Below are positions 18,135-27,657 of a DNA stretch of 64,000 nucleotides, piece by piece. This DNA comes from Constrictibacter sp. MBR-5 (GTDB lineage: Bacteria; Pseudomonadota; Alphaproteobacteria; JAJUGE01): contig NZ_JBEPTK010000017.1 in the NCBI RefSeq assembly GCF_040549485.1, positions 1 to 64,000 of the forward strand, in the 5' to 3' direction. Numbering within the stretch: position 1 is the stretch's first letter; the number at the start of each line of letters is the position of its first letter. The notes beneath the pieces are model-generated. The model did no database searches. It was not told the DNA's origin and saw nothing but the letters and a program-made list of their open reading frames with translations. Both the position numbers and the translations under genes were made by a program.

Positions 18135-18935
18135 AGTCGGTTTCCAGATCGATCGTCGCATACGCCGTCATCGTGACCGGGTTCAGCGCCTTCAGCACGA
18201 ACTTGCCCTCATAATCCGGCTCCATCCGCAGCGTCACCTGTTCGCGTCCGCCCGGTTTCAGGGCGATCGTCCCGGTGGCGGCGTTGACCGGTCCGCCGGG
18301 TTTGGCTTCGCCGACCACGTTACCCTTGCGATCGTGCGCCTCCAGCAGGATTTCGACGTCGGCGCCGAGCGAGAACATGTCCGCAGACTCCGCCGCGACC
18401 TCGACGACCGGCAGGCGGGTTGTGATGCGCTTCGCCCCGTTCTTGTAGGAGAGCGTCACGCTGGCCCTGGTTAGTTCCGGCTGCCTTTCTTGACGCAGGC
18501 GCACCGTCAGCACCGGCACGATCGCTTCCTGCAGCGATGCGCCGCCGTGAAAATAGAGCAGACCTCGGCGATAGGGGGCCATGCTGCGGGGACCGGCGAA
18601 GCGGGCGAAGTCGCCGCGAATGCCGACCTTCTCCGCTGCGACGGCGAAGTTGCCGGTATCGCTGGCGCCGTCGCCGAGCAGACTGCGGTCGTGGACGGTG
18701 ATCCAGTCACCCGGGGGCCGGGCGCAGAGGTCGCCGGCCTCGGCGTGGGCGTTGAGGAAGAAGCCGTGATCGGTTGCGATCACGACGTCGGCGAAGCGTG
18801 AAGCCTTCAGCTTGTGGACGGCCAAGCGGATCTGCTTCAGCATCTTGGGAAGCAGGCTAAGTGCGGTGCCGGCGCTGTGTTCCAGGTGACTGTCGATCTC
18901 GTTCGTCCGCAGCACCAGCAAGTCGACCGTGCTCG
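18124..18935 (-). pseudogene. pglZ: BREX phosphatase-fold protein PglZ, 3' fragment
   Basis: About 270 C-terminal residues remain, starting at VDLLVLRTNEIDSHLEHSAG. The metal-site segment VVIATDHGFFLN and the later RGLLYFHGGASLQEAIVPVL are typical of PglZ from BREX loci, a member of the alkaline phosphatase superfamily that helps build the defence complex. The N-terminal two thirds is missing: at about 18930 the sequence switches abruptly to a phage tape-measure gene on the other strand. So this is a relic, not a start-site choice. Confidence 0.85.
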
Positions 18936-19549
18936 GCCTCGCACGAGGCGGTGACGCAGCGGCCCTCGCGGACATCACGGGCGCCGCGCAGAACTACCTG
19001 AACGCGCAGCGCGCGATCAGTGCCAGCGGTCCGGCGTTCTTCCAGGTCTTCGACCGGGTCACCGACAGCCTGAAGGCATTCGTCGGCGACACGACCGGCA
19101 TGCTGTCGTCGGGCGCCACGGCGTCCGCATCCCTGGCACCGCTTCTCGGCGACATCGAGAAGGCGACTGCGGACGGGAACGCCGCCATCGTCGCCGAGCT
19201 GGTCGGACTGCGCGGGACCCTGGCCGGTGGGCTGGCGAGCGGGCCGACCGCCGCTGCGATCGTCAACGTGCAGCCCGCCGCCGTTACGGGAATGGCGGAC
19301 TTGGCTGCAGCCGGTGCCGCGACCCGCGGGGCGACCGGCGACGCGGCCGGCGCCATGGCGCGGGTGGCGAGCAACACGGAACAGCTGGGGCCGATCCTGA
19401 AGAGCCTCTCGTCGGAAGCGGCGCGCGGCTTCGAGCGCCTGGTGCAGGAGAACCGCATGCTGAACCGCAAGGTGGAAGAGCTGACCGAGGCGGTCCGTCG
19501 CCAGCAGGATGCGCTCGACCGGCTCACGGCCAGAGTGAGGGCCGCCTGA
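18929..19549 (+). pseudogene. phage tail tape measure protein, C-terminal fragment
   Basis: A GTG at 18929 allows translation, but the protein starts in the middle of a tape-measure sequence (DAAALADITGAAQNYLNAQR) that normally follows many hundreds of residues. The remainder is Ala/Gly-rich and helical and ends with a predicted coiled coil (LNRKVEELTEAVRRQQDALD). Tape-measure proteins set siphophage tail length. The 5' part was lost at the junction with pglZ. The next gene starts at the stop codon (TGATG). Confidence 0.7.
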
Positions 19550-20345
19550 TGGCGATCGTCGGCCTCGCCGCGCACCAGACGAGTGCTACGACCGGAACGG
19601 GAGCCTACGATCTCGACGGGGACGTCGGCGGCGCCCTGAGCCTCGTGCAGGGTGCTGCGATCGAGAGCGGCGACAATGTCGGGCCGTGGGCGGTCGAGTA
19701 TGTCGCACGCTCCGGCACCGACATCGAGAACGGCATCGGCACCCTGACGGCCGGCGCCCCGGCGACGTTGACGCGCGACACGATCATCCGGTCGACCAAT
19801 GGCAACGCGGCGATCGCCTGGGGCGGCGGTACGCGCGACGTCTTCCTGGCGCCGGGTGCCACGACGCTGAGCCTCCTGTCCGAGGCGACCGCCGATGCCG
19901 ATCCCGACACGCTCGCGCGCCGGGACGCCTCGGGGCGGCTGCGCGCCGCCACGCCGACTGCCTCGTCGCATCTGACGACCAAAGGCTATGTCGACGCGGC
20001 AGACGTCTTCCTGCAGGACGCGGTCGAAGATGCGCAGACCGCGGCCGATGCGGCCCAGGATGCGGCTGATGCCGCGGCGGGTGCGGGCACCGCGCACGCG
20101 GCACGGACCGACAACCCCCACGCCGTCACCAAGGCGCAGGTTGGCCTGGGCAATGTCCTGAACGTCGCGCAACTCCATCTGAACGCCGCAACGGTCGGTG
20201 CGGCCGGCTCCCTGGCCCTCTCGGACGGCACGACGACCTTCATCTTCAAGTGGGGAACGGTCGCCGGCCTCACCCAGGAAAGCGGCACAGGCACAGTCTT
20301 TCCCGAGCCGTTTCCGACGGCCTGCCTCGGCGGCTGGACGCAGCA
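19549..20345 (+). pseudogene. phage tail fibre protein, 3' end lost
   Basis: The ATG overlaps the tape-measure stop. The N-terminal domain (GTGAYDLDG, then YVARSGTDIENGIGTLT) is a phage-attached module also found at the start of the tailspike at 21960. A stalk with TDNPHAVTKAQVGLGNV repeats follows, and then the start of a knob-like end (FIFKWGTVAG, VFPEPFPTACLGG). Near 20345 recognisable sequence stops and a different phage gene begins in another frame. Reading through gives an arginine-rich nonsense extension up to the next phage gene. Confidence 0.7.
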
Positions 20346-20395
20346 TGCGGCGTGCCTCGCCCTCGGCGTGGTGCGGCTGGGGGCGCCGCCGGGTG

Positions 20396-21181
20396 GGGCA
20401 GGTCACGGTCGACTTCGAGGGCGACGTTTCGTCCGGCTATCCCGACACGGCCGCCGCGATCGTCCGGCGCCTCGCGACGCTCTATGGCGGTGTCGTCGAT
20501 CCGGACGAGATCGACGCCGCCGCGTTCGCCGGACTGGCGGCGCCGCAGGCGATGCACCTCTGGCTGGGCCCGCAGGACGGCCGCACGATCGATCAACTGA
20601 TCCGCACGCTGATGGACAGCGTCGAGGGCTGGGCGGGCTTCACGCGCGACGGCCGGCTGACGCTCGGACTGCACCGGTCGCCGGAAGTGGAGCCGGCGAC
20701 GACGGATATCGGGGCGGCCGACGAGATCGGCCGCAGCCTGACGATCGTCCAGTCCGACGACCCGGTCTGGCGCGCGCGCATCGGCTACGACGGACTGGAG
20801 CTGGTGCAGTCGGCCGACGAACTCGCCGAGGGCGTGGCCGCCGACGAGCGCGCCTATTACGGCCGGCAACATCGCGTCGCGCCCTATGCCGACACCGTCG
20901 TCGAGGGCCTGCACGCGCGGCCGCGCGACGTGGAGCGCACGACGCAGCTCGACGATCCGGCCGATGCTGCCGACCTCGCCCGGACGATCGTCCTGCGCGA
21001 CGGGCAGATCCGGCGGGTCTGGAGCCTCGATGTCGCACGCGGGCTGCTGCGATTCCGGCCGGGTGCCGTCGTGCGCCTGACCTCGCCCCGCTACGACCTG
21101 GGCAGCGGCCGGACGCTGCGGGTGCTGCGCGTCGTCGAGCGCGCGAATACGCGAACGGTCCGGCTCGATCTCTGGGGGTGA
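20396..21181 (+). pseudogene. phage tail tip/hub-like protein, C-terminal fragment
   Basis: About 260 residues beginning QVTVDFEGDVSSG, without a start of its own, and ending RVVERANTRTVRLDLWG. The closing part (RFRPGAVVRLTSPRYDLG) resembles the end of siphophage tail tip or baseplate hub proteins. It joins the tail-fibre fragment at 20345-20396 out of frame, so a deletion or recombination event fused two tail genes. The next gene starts inside its stop (GTGA). Confidence 0.6.
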
Positions 21182-21960
21182 CATTGGGCAACATGATACT
21201 GGCGCTGCCGACGATCTCGGACCGTGCGGTCATCGCGGCCGGCAGCGCCGCGGCGACGATGGAAGCGGCGAACCTGCAGAGCGTGCAGCCGGGCGACCGC
21301 TGGCGCGCGACCGACCTCAGCAACGCCTGGCTGCAGATCGACCTGGGTGCGGCCGCGGCCTTCCGGATGATCTGGCTGGGCTACACCAATGCGAGCTCGG
21401 ATGCGTCTTGGCGGGTCCGCGCCGCGGACGCCAGCACGGATCTGCTCGGCGACCCCGACTACGACAGCGGCTGGATCCCGCATCGCGTTGGCGACACGAC
21501 GGACTGGGGCCGGACGCATGCCTTCCTCTGGCTGACCGCGGCGATCGCGCGCCGGCACTGGCGCATCGACATCGACGATGGCGACAACCCGGACGGCTGG
21601 TACGAGGCCGGGCGGCTCTATCTCGCCGACCCCTGGCAGCCCAGCCGCAACCGTCGCTACGGCGCCGCCGACGGCTATGCCGACGACAGCGGCGCCGAAC
21701 GCGCGCGCGGCGGGCAGTGGCGCGAAGGCAGCTTCACCCTCGGCTTCATGGATCGGGAAGAGATGCAGGCGAACGCCGCCCGCATCGACCGGCTGGTCGG
21801 CACGCGGCGCGACCTGCTGATCGTCTACGACCCCGACGACACGGGCCGGCTGATGGACGAGTGCTTCTATGCACGCCTGACCGAGCTGCGCCCGCTGCTG
21901 CTGCCGCATCACCGGCTCTACGAGAAGAGCTACGCCTTCGCCGAGTGGGAGCTGCCCTGA
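21178..21960 (+). CDS. phage tail-associated protein, 260 aa
   Basis: GTG at 21178 overlaps the previous stop as GTGA; an ATG 15 bp further in is an alternative. The protein is rich in Trp, Asp and Tyr and begins with a module resembling carbohydrate-binding beta sandwiches (DLSNAWLQIDLGAAAAFRMI, then HWRIDIDDGDNPDGWYEAG). It ends EWELP. Lying between a hub-like protein and a tailspike, it is probably a virion or baseplate component; the family is not certain. The reading frame is intact. Confidence 0.65.
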   Translation: MTLGNMILALPTISDRAVIAAGSAAATMEAANLQSVQPGDRWRATDLSNAWLQIDLGAAAAFRMIWLGYTNASSDASWRVRAADASTDLLGDPDYDSGWIPHRVGDTTDWGRTHAFLWLTAAIARRHWRIDIDDGDNPDGWYEAGRLYLADPWQPSRNRRYGAADGYADDSGAERARGGQWREGSFTLGFMDREEMQANAARIDRLVGTRRDLLIVYDPDDTGRLMDECFYARLTELRPLLLPHHRLYEKSYAFAEWELP

Positions 21961-24731
21961 TGAGCCTCGCGAACCGCGCACAGCAGACGAGCAGCACGAA
22001 GGGCACGGCCACCTACGTCCTCGACGGAACCAAGCCGGGGCGGCAGCGCCTGTCGACCGCGATGGCGAAGGTGGCGGCGCGGCTGGGGCTGGCGGGCGGA
22101 ACGGCGGGCCCGTGGACGATCCGCTACACCGCAACGGATGCGACCGGCCGGCACGAGGTCGGCTACGGCACCCTCACGCGCGGGACGGCCGGCGCCTTCG
22201 ACACGCTGACCCGAGACGAGATTCTCGACAGCGCCGCGAACGACGGCGCCGTCAATTGGCCGACCGGCACGCGCACGATCACCGTCACGATCGACGGCGA
22301 TGCGGTCGCTTCGCTGCTCGACCTGAACGCCCCGCTCGGCCCGGTGCAGCGCACCGGCCGGGATCGCTACGGCTGGGGCATCGTCGCCGACGGCGAGACG
22401 GACAATGCCGACGCGCTCGAAGCGGCGATCAACGGTGCGAACGGACAGAAGATCATCCTGCCGCCGGGCACGTTGCGGGTATCCCGCGCGCTGAACATCA
22501 CGGCCGACGCTTTCCACCTGTGCGGCGAGAAGGCCGAACGCGGCCAGCCGACCCTGGTCATCGACAACGCAGGCACGGTCATCGACGCCAGCGAGATCGA
22601 AGCCGGGCAGTGGTTCATCAGCCGCTACGAGACCTCCAACCCGGCGAGCATCATCGGTCCGTTCGTCGTCGAGAATCTGGGCGTCGTGCTCGGAGCGGCG
22701 CACGGGTTCGAGTTCGGCCGCGCCGACCTGGCCGCCGGCAGCCTCGATCGCGCGAACTACGACCTGCTGCAGGATGCGCTCGGCCAGCGCTACGTGTTCG
22801 GGGTGCAGTTCCGCAACGTGCGGATCAAGGGCACCGACCCGGTCCGGAACTCCGATGCCGGCGGCGTCCTGCCCCGAAGCGGCCAGCGGCTGATCATGCT
22901 GACGAAGGCGTTCGAGGTCACCATCGAGAACCTTTCGACGCGCGGCGGCGACATCGCGATCGAGACCTGGGGCGCCGATTGCATCGTCATCGACAACGTC
23001 CGCCTGAACCACAATCACATCCCGCTGCTGCTCCAGCGGTCGGGGTTCTTCGGCGCGGTCCAGAATCGTGTGCAGCGGTTCCAGTCGGAGCACTACACCT
23101 TCGGCTGCATCATCGCGGACTCGATCACGGCATCGATCATCGACTATCGCTGCGAGGCGAACGTCAATTTCGGCGGGGTGCCGCCGAAGCACGGCCGCTG
23201 GGACATGACCGACGACCTGGGTATCACCTGCGCGGTCACGGCCGACTTGGCACCTGGGACGGCGGGCATCGTGATCCCGTTCTCAGAGAACATGGAAGGG
23301 GTCATCCACCCCTACGCCTCGCTGCTGCGGATCTTCAACGACGGCCACTCGGAATATGTCTGGCCGATCGCGGTGTCGGGGGCGAACGTTACCGTCTGGA
23401 GCCTCGCCTTCGCCTTCGACTGGAGCGACGCGACGGCGAACGTCGAGCGCATCCACGGCTACTCGATTTTCGGCGGCGGCACCTACAACGTCGAATGCCT
23501 GAACGGCGACCCGGAGGCGTATCTGAGTTGCCCGACCTTCGTCTATTTGAAGCAGTCGGGCTCGATGTATGTGAAGAACGCCGGCAAGAATCCCGGTCTG
23601 AAAAATCCGACTGGCATGGAGGTCAGCTCCGTCGTCATCGGCAACAAGGTCGATCTCGATCCGAACTTCAATGCCGGCCTCTATATGGACGGGGTGTCGT
23701 CGTCACTATCCCCAGAGCCTCACCCGCTCGCTTGGCACGCCGACTATCCCGCCCAGAAGGGCTGGCACCCGCAGAACGCCGGCTTTCGTATGGCGCGGCG
23801 GACCGCGCCGGACGAGATCGCCGATGTCCCCGGCTTCCGGCAGTGGGCCTTCACGCCGGACGGCTACACGATCACGACGGACAGCCTCGACGCACGGATC
23901 GTGCGCAAGGTCGCGGGCGATGCCGACACCGAGGAGAAGCACTCGGTCTGGGAGATCCCCACCACGGCCGCGGCGACCTTCTACAACAAGACCATCCCGA
24001 GCCAGGCGCGGGGGACGGCGCTCGAAGTCGTGATCGTCGCTCGTGCCCGCAGTGTCGCCACGACGATGACGTGGCAGGTGCTCGGCGTCGGCGGCTCGCT
24101 GGCCAAGAACGTGGCGCTCGGCACTGACTGGGCGATCGTGCGGGTGCCCTACAACGGGGTGCCGACGCAATGGGGCAGCGGCCGCACCGGCAGCAACGCC
24201 GGCGTGCGTCTGGTCGCCGGCGACCAGGACATCCAGATCCGCGCCGTATTTGTGCGCGAGAAGCCGATCCAGGACATGCCGAACGGGCATCTGGCGCGCG
24301 CGTCCTATCGCAAGTTCCTGGGGATCTCCGGCGGTCCGCCGAAGACGTCCGGCGCCGTCGCGATGGCGGTGGCGAAGCCGACCGCGGGGGCGCCGAACAA
24401 CGCGCGGCTGCGGGTGCAATTCTCGGCCACGCCGCGCGGCGGCACCCAGGGCTATTGCTGGGTGAGCGGCGAGTATCTCATCCACGTGAGCACCTATAGC
24501 GGCACCGCCGCGGTGGTCGGGGCGATCGTCGAGAAGCACAAGACCCAGCAATCGATCAACGCGTCCGTGCTGCAGCTGGACGTGACGATCACGGTTGCCG
24601 GATCGGGCTCCGACCTCACGCTGTCCGCGAACGTATCGCTGGCCGGCTCGTCGAACGGCGGGGTGACCGAGGTCATCGCCTACATGGATGTCGAGGTCCT
24701 GGGCGAGCCGGTGCAGCTGGAGGCGGTATAA
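21960..24731 (+). CDS. phage tailspike / beta-helix tail fibre, 923 aa
   Basis: The ATG shares its A with the previous stop (TGATG). The N-terminal ~110 residues (QQTSSTKGTATYVLDG, GYGTLTRGTAGAFDTLTRD) match the attachment module of the fibre at 19549. A pectate-lyase-like beta helix follows, starting DRYGWGIVADGETDNADALE, a common opening of phage spike proteins that bind or cut surface polysaccharide. The C-terminal ~300 residues are beta-rich and may form the trimer end. It is the last intact gene of the tail module. Confidence 0.75.
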   Translation: MSLANRAQQTSSTKGTATYVLDGTKPGRQRLSTAMAKVAARLGLAGGTAGPWTIRYTATDATGRHEVGYGTLTRGTAGAFDTLTRDEILDSAANDGAVNWPTGTRTITVTIDGDAVASLLDLNAPLGPVQRTGRDRYGWGIVADGETDNADALEAAINGANGQKIILPPGTLRVSRALNITADAFHLCGEKAERGQPTLVIDNAGTVIDASEIEAGQWFISRYETSNPASIIGPFVVENLGVVLGAAHGFEFGRADLAAGSLDRANYDLLQDALGQRYVFGVQFRNVRIKGTDPVRNSDAGGVLPRSGQRLIMLTKAFEVTIENLSTRGGDIAIETWGADCIVIDNVRLNHNHIPLLLQRSGFFGAVQNRVQRFQSEHYTFGCIIADSITASIIDYRCEANVNFGGVPPKHGRWDMTDDLGITCAVTADLAPGTAGIVIPFSENMEGVIHPYASLLRIFNDGHSEYVWPIAVSGANVTVWSLAFAFDWSDATANVERIHGYSIFGGGTYNVECLNGDPEAYLSCPTFVYLKQSGSMYVKNAGKNPGLKNPTGMEVSSVVIGNKVDLDPNFNAGLYMDGVSSSLSPEPHPLAWHADYPAQKGWHPQNAGFRMARRTAPDEIADVPGFRQWAFTPDGYTITTDSLDARIVRKVAGDADTEEKHSVWEIPTTAAATFYNKTIPSQARGTALEVVIVARARSVATTMTWQVLGVGGSLAKNVALGTDWAIVRVPYNGVPTQWGSGRTGSNAGVRLVAGDQDIQIRAVFVREKPIQDMPNGHLARASYRKFLGISGGPPKTSGAVAMAVAKPTAGAPNNARLRVQFSATPRGGTQGYCWVSGEYLIHVSTYSGTAAVVGAIVEKHKTQQSINASVLQLDVTITVAGSGSDLTLSANVSLAGSSNGGVTEVIAYMDVEVLGEPVQLEAV

Positions 24732-24826
24732 CCCATGCCAGTGATCGCGCGGGCGCCTCAGCAGCTTCACTGGCCTGTTCGCCTGGAGCGAACTGGGCCG
24801 CCTGAAGGCAGGGCACCAGTGAGCTG

Positions 24827-25741
24827 TTGCCCTTCATCGGCACCAGCTACGATGACATGCTCGCGGGCGATTCCGAAGCCAACCGGATCGACGGCGGTGC
24901 CGGAAACAACCTGATCAACGGCCATGCCGGCGATGACTGGATCGTCGGTGGAGCCGGCGCCGACCAGATGGATGGCGGCGACGGCATCGACACGGTCGAC
25001 TACTCGACTTCGCCGGGCGCTGTGTTTGTCCGGCTATGGGCTGGTGATGGGCAATGGTCGGACGCGCAGGGAGATCGGCTGGCGCGGTTCGAGAACCTCA
25101 TCGGCTCTGCCTTCGACGACATGCTGGCCGGTGATTCCGGAGCCAATCGGATCGAAGGCGGTGATGGCGACGACCTCATCAACGGCCATGCCGGGGATGA
25201 CTGGCTGGTCGGCGGGGCGGGTGCAGACCGGCTCGACGGGGGTGCCGGTTTCGACACCGTCGATTATTCAGCCGCTCCGGGCGCTGTGTTCGTGCGCCTC
25301 TGGGCTGGGGACGGACAGTGGTCGGATGCCGCTGGCGACCGCCTGGCTGGCATCGAGGCAGTGATCGGCACCGCTCACGACGACGTCATAGCCGGAGGCG
25401 CTGGCAACGATACGTTGATCGGTGGTGCGGGTGACGACTTCCTATCGGGCCAAGCGGGCGATGATCGGCTGGAGGGCGGTGCCGGGAACGACACGCTCCT
25501 GGGTGGCGCGGGCAACGATGTCTTCGTCTTCGCCGATGGTGGCGGGAGTGACGTTGTGATGGATTTCGAGGTCGGGGATCGGCTGGATTTCTCGCAGGTA
25601 TCGGGGATCACCAGTTTTGCCGACTTCCAGGCGGCTGCGGTCGAAGAAGTTGGCGGTTTCGGGATTCGCATCGACGATGGCGAGATCACGATTCAGGGGA
25701 TATCGCTAGGTGCCTTTCAGGAGAGCAGCCTGATCTGGTGA
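24827..25741 (+). CDS. small RTX calcium-binding repeat protein, 304 aa
   Basis: Almost entirely RTX nonapeptides (GGAGNDTLIGGAGDD), with two copies of a block VDYSxxPGAVFVRLWAGDGQW and a C-terminal hydrophobic domain (VFVFADGGGSDVVMDFEVGD) that often closes type I secreted proteins. The best start is TTG at 24827, without a clear ribosome site, so the gene may be the 3' part of a longer one cut at the phage boundary. Its repeats are less similar to the three large RTX genes than those are to each other. Confidence 0.6.
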   Translation: MPFIGTSYDDMLAGDSEANRIDGGAGNNLINGHAGDDWIVGGAGADQMDGGDGIDTVDYSTSPGAVFVRLWAGDGQWSDAQGDRLARFENLIGSAFDDMLAGDSGANRIEGGDGDDLINGHAGDDWLVGGAGADRLDGGAGFDTVDYSAAPGAVFVRLWAGDGQWSDAAGDRLAGIEAVIGTAHDDVIAGGAGNDTLIGGAGDDFLSGQAGDDRLEGGAGNDTLLGGAGNDVFVFADGGGSDVVMDFEVGDRLDFSQVSGITSFADFQAAAVEEVGGFGIRIDDGEITIQGISLGAFQESSLIW

Positions 25742-25834
25742 TCCGGCTACGACGGTTGGCTTGGGACAGGCGCGTGATGGTAGAAGGGGATTTGCCGGGC
25801 CAGGGTGGCCACCCGGGCCCCCCATCAATCCTTG

Positions 25835-26758
25835 TCACTCCGCTGCGGTCGCCAGCGGCACGAGCCGCTCGATCTCCGCAATGGCCTGGAATTCGGTCAG
25901 GTACTCCTGGCGGTGCTGCGACAGCCAGCGCACGACCCGCGCATTGTCGAGGAGCTTACGGAGGTATCCCCTGGTGACGGTCAGGTGCAGGTTGTCGATG
26001 CCATAGGTCTCCTCCACGGACTTTACCTGCGCCTGCAGGCTCGCCAGCTCCCGCTCGAGGCGCGCAATCTGTTCAGAGGTGACCGCCCTCTCGCCAGTCG
26101 GTTTCTTCTTTCGGGGGTCGACGATCTGGGCCTCGGGCGTCGCTGCCAGGATCGCCTTGGCGAACGTGACGCTATAGTTGTGTTGCCCCATCATCAGCTC
26201 GGCCGCCTCCATCTGGCGCATCGGCGCCATGCATCTGAGGACATCGAACGTCTTCGCCGGACAGGGCGTGTCCTTGAGGATCTCGACCGTGTCGGCGCCG
26301 ATGCCATCAAGCATGCGAGTCCGCCTCCTGACCGCCGCGGCTTCGATCCCCAAGGCCTCCGCAATCAACTTCTCCGGCACCCCACGGTCGATGGCACGCA
26401 GGAGCATCCGGTGCTCCTGGATCGGGGCCAGCCGGTTGATCCGCTTGTTGTAGGTGTAGGTCTCGTCGTCGGTGGCGACCAGGCATTCCACCTCAGTGAT
26501 ATCGAGTTCCTTGAGCGCCTCGACCCTCAGGTGACCATCGAGCAGAAAATACCGGCCCCGATGATTGGGATCGGGGGTCACCACCGGCGCCTCCACAAGG
26601 CCAACGACGCGCACCGAAGTGAGGATCTGGGCGTATTTCCGGCTCTCCCTGGTGCCGGGCCGCAGGGTCTTTAGCGGTAGCAGACTTGCCACCGGGAGGA
26701 GGACGGTTTCGCGCTCGAAGCCGAGCATTACGCCCTTGCCGGTCTTGTCGTCCGTCAT
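25835..26758 (-). CDS. RepB/ParB-like protein, second of a pair, 307 aa
   Basis: An N-terminal ParB nuclease-like fold (YFLLDGHLRVEALKEL replaces the usual GERR box), a helix-turn-helix around 120-160, and a C-terminal RepB plasmid-partition type domain (FDVLRCMAPMRQMEAAELM, then NYSVTFAKAILAATP). Members bind specific DNA; some use CTP. The ATG overlaps the stop of the upstream ParB-like gene by four bases (ATGA), and both follow a serine recombinase. There is no ParA. It therefore probably acts with the recombinase rather than in plasmid segregation. Confidence 0.85.
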   Translation of the reverse strand: MTDDKTGKGVMLGFERETVLLPVASLLPLKTLRPGTRESRKYAQILTSVRVVGLVEAPVVTPDPNHRGRYFLLDGHLRVEALKELDITEVECLVATDDETYTYNKRINRLAPIQEHRMLLRAIDRGVPEKLIAEALGIEAAAVRRRTRMLDGIGADTVEILKDTPCPAKTFDVLRCMAPMRQMEAAELMMGQHNYSVTFAKAILAATPEAQIVDPRKKKPTGERAVTSEQIARLERELASLQAQVKSVEETYGIDNLHLTVTRGYLRKLLDNARVVRWLSQHRQEYLTEFQAIAEIERLVPLATAAE

Positions 26759-27657
26759 TTCCGGACCTCCCCGTCGATGCGCGCGGCGAGCGCCTTCGGC
26801 ATGGCGGCGAGATCCTCGGCGCGCAGCAGCGTGGAGAATCCCTCATCCGCCAGAAGGTCCTTCATCGCCTCGACGACGAACAGCAGCCGTGCCTGCGCGA
26901 AATCTGCTTTGCGCGCCAGCAGGCGCTGCTTGTCGGCCTCCCGCTGATAGACGCGCAGCAGGTCGTCAGCCGTGAGGCGCTTCGATGCGGAACGGCGGCC
27001 CAGGCCCGTGTCCTTCACCGCCTTCTTTTGCCGAAGGCGCTGGTCGAGGATCCGGCGAATGGCGCCGATCTTCTTTCCCCGAACCTTGCCGCTCTCGTAA
27101 GCCTCCATCAGGATCGTCTGTGCTTCGTCACTCTCGGCCTGAACGATCTGGATCGCCATGGCGATCGGGATCAGGCCGCCCTCGACCGCCGCGACCAGCC
27201 GCTCCTCGCCGCGATCGAGAAGCGTAACGATGTGGTTGACCCAGCTTCGCGAGCAGCCGATCTTCTGGGCGATCTCGACATCGTTGTAACCGCGCCTCGC
27301 GAGGTTACCGATCTCGCCCATGAGATCGATCGGCCGGTGCTGCCGCCGGGCGATGTTCTCGACCAGGCTCATCATCAGACATTCCGTTTCCGGGACATCG
27401 ATGACGATGGCCGGGATCTCCGTCTCTCCCAACATGCGGTAGGCTTCGAGCCGCCCCTCGCCGCAAACCAGATCGTAACGAGTGGACGTGTCGGTCTGCC
27501 GGCGGGTTACGGTGATTGGGCGCTTGAGCCCGATCGCCGCGATGTTGTCGACGATCTCGCGGTGCTGCCGACGATTGCGGGCGCGCGGATTGAGAACATA
27601 GATCGCGTCGACCGGGACCATCTCGATGGCCTGGGAGCGCAACGGAACGGTCATCAT
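26755..27657 (-). CDS. ParB-like DNA-binding protein, first of a pair, 300 aa
   Basis: The N-terminal ParB domain carries CGEGRLEAYRMLGETEIPA and the SLVENIARRQHRPIDLMGEI segment typical of ParB/RepB proteins, followed by a helix-turn-helix (YNDVEIAQKIGCSRSWVNHI). The C-terminal helical domain is RepB-like and ends LAARIDGEVRK. It starts four bases inside the recombinase stop and is itself coupled to the second ParB-like gene. Two diverged ParB paralogues in one operon suggest a heteromeric DNA complex. Confidence 0.85.
   Translation of the reverse strand: MMTVPLRSQAIEMVPVDAIYVLNPRARNRRQHREIVDNIAAIGLKRPITVTRRQTDTSTRYDLVCGEGRLEAYRMLGETEIPAIVIDVPETECLMMSLVENIARRQHRPIDLMGEIGNLARRGYNDVEIAQKIGCSRSWVNHIVTLLDRGEERLVAAVEGGLIPIAMAIQIVQAESDEAQTILMEAYESGKVRGKKIGAIRRILDQRLRQKKAVKDTGLGRRSASKRLTADDLLRVYQREADKQRLLARKADFAQARLLFVVEAMKDLLADEGFSTLLRAEDLAAMPKALAARIDGEVRK

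Noticed and set aside
22112-24127. 671-codon Arg/Gly-rich frame inside the tailspike gene
   Set aside because: Composition is typical of an out-of-frame reading of high-GC DNA; the spike frame has clear beta-helix features and couples to its neighbour.
25835-27657. Plasmid partition (parAB/repABC) locus or plasmid origin
   Set aside because: No ParA/RepA or RepC is encoded, and the two ParB-like genes are coupled to a recombinase.
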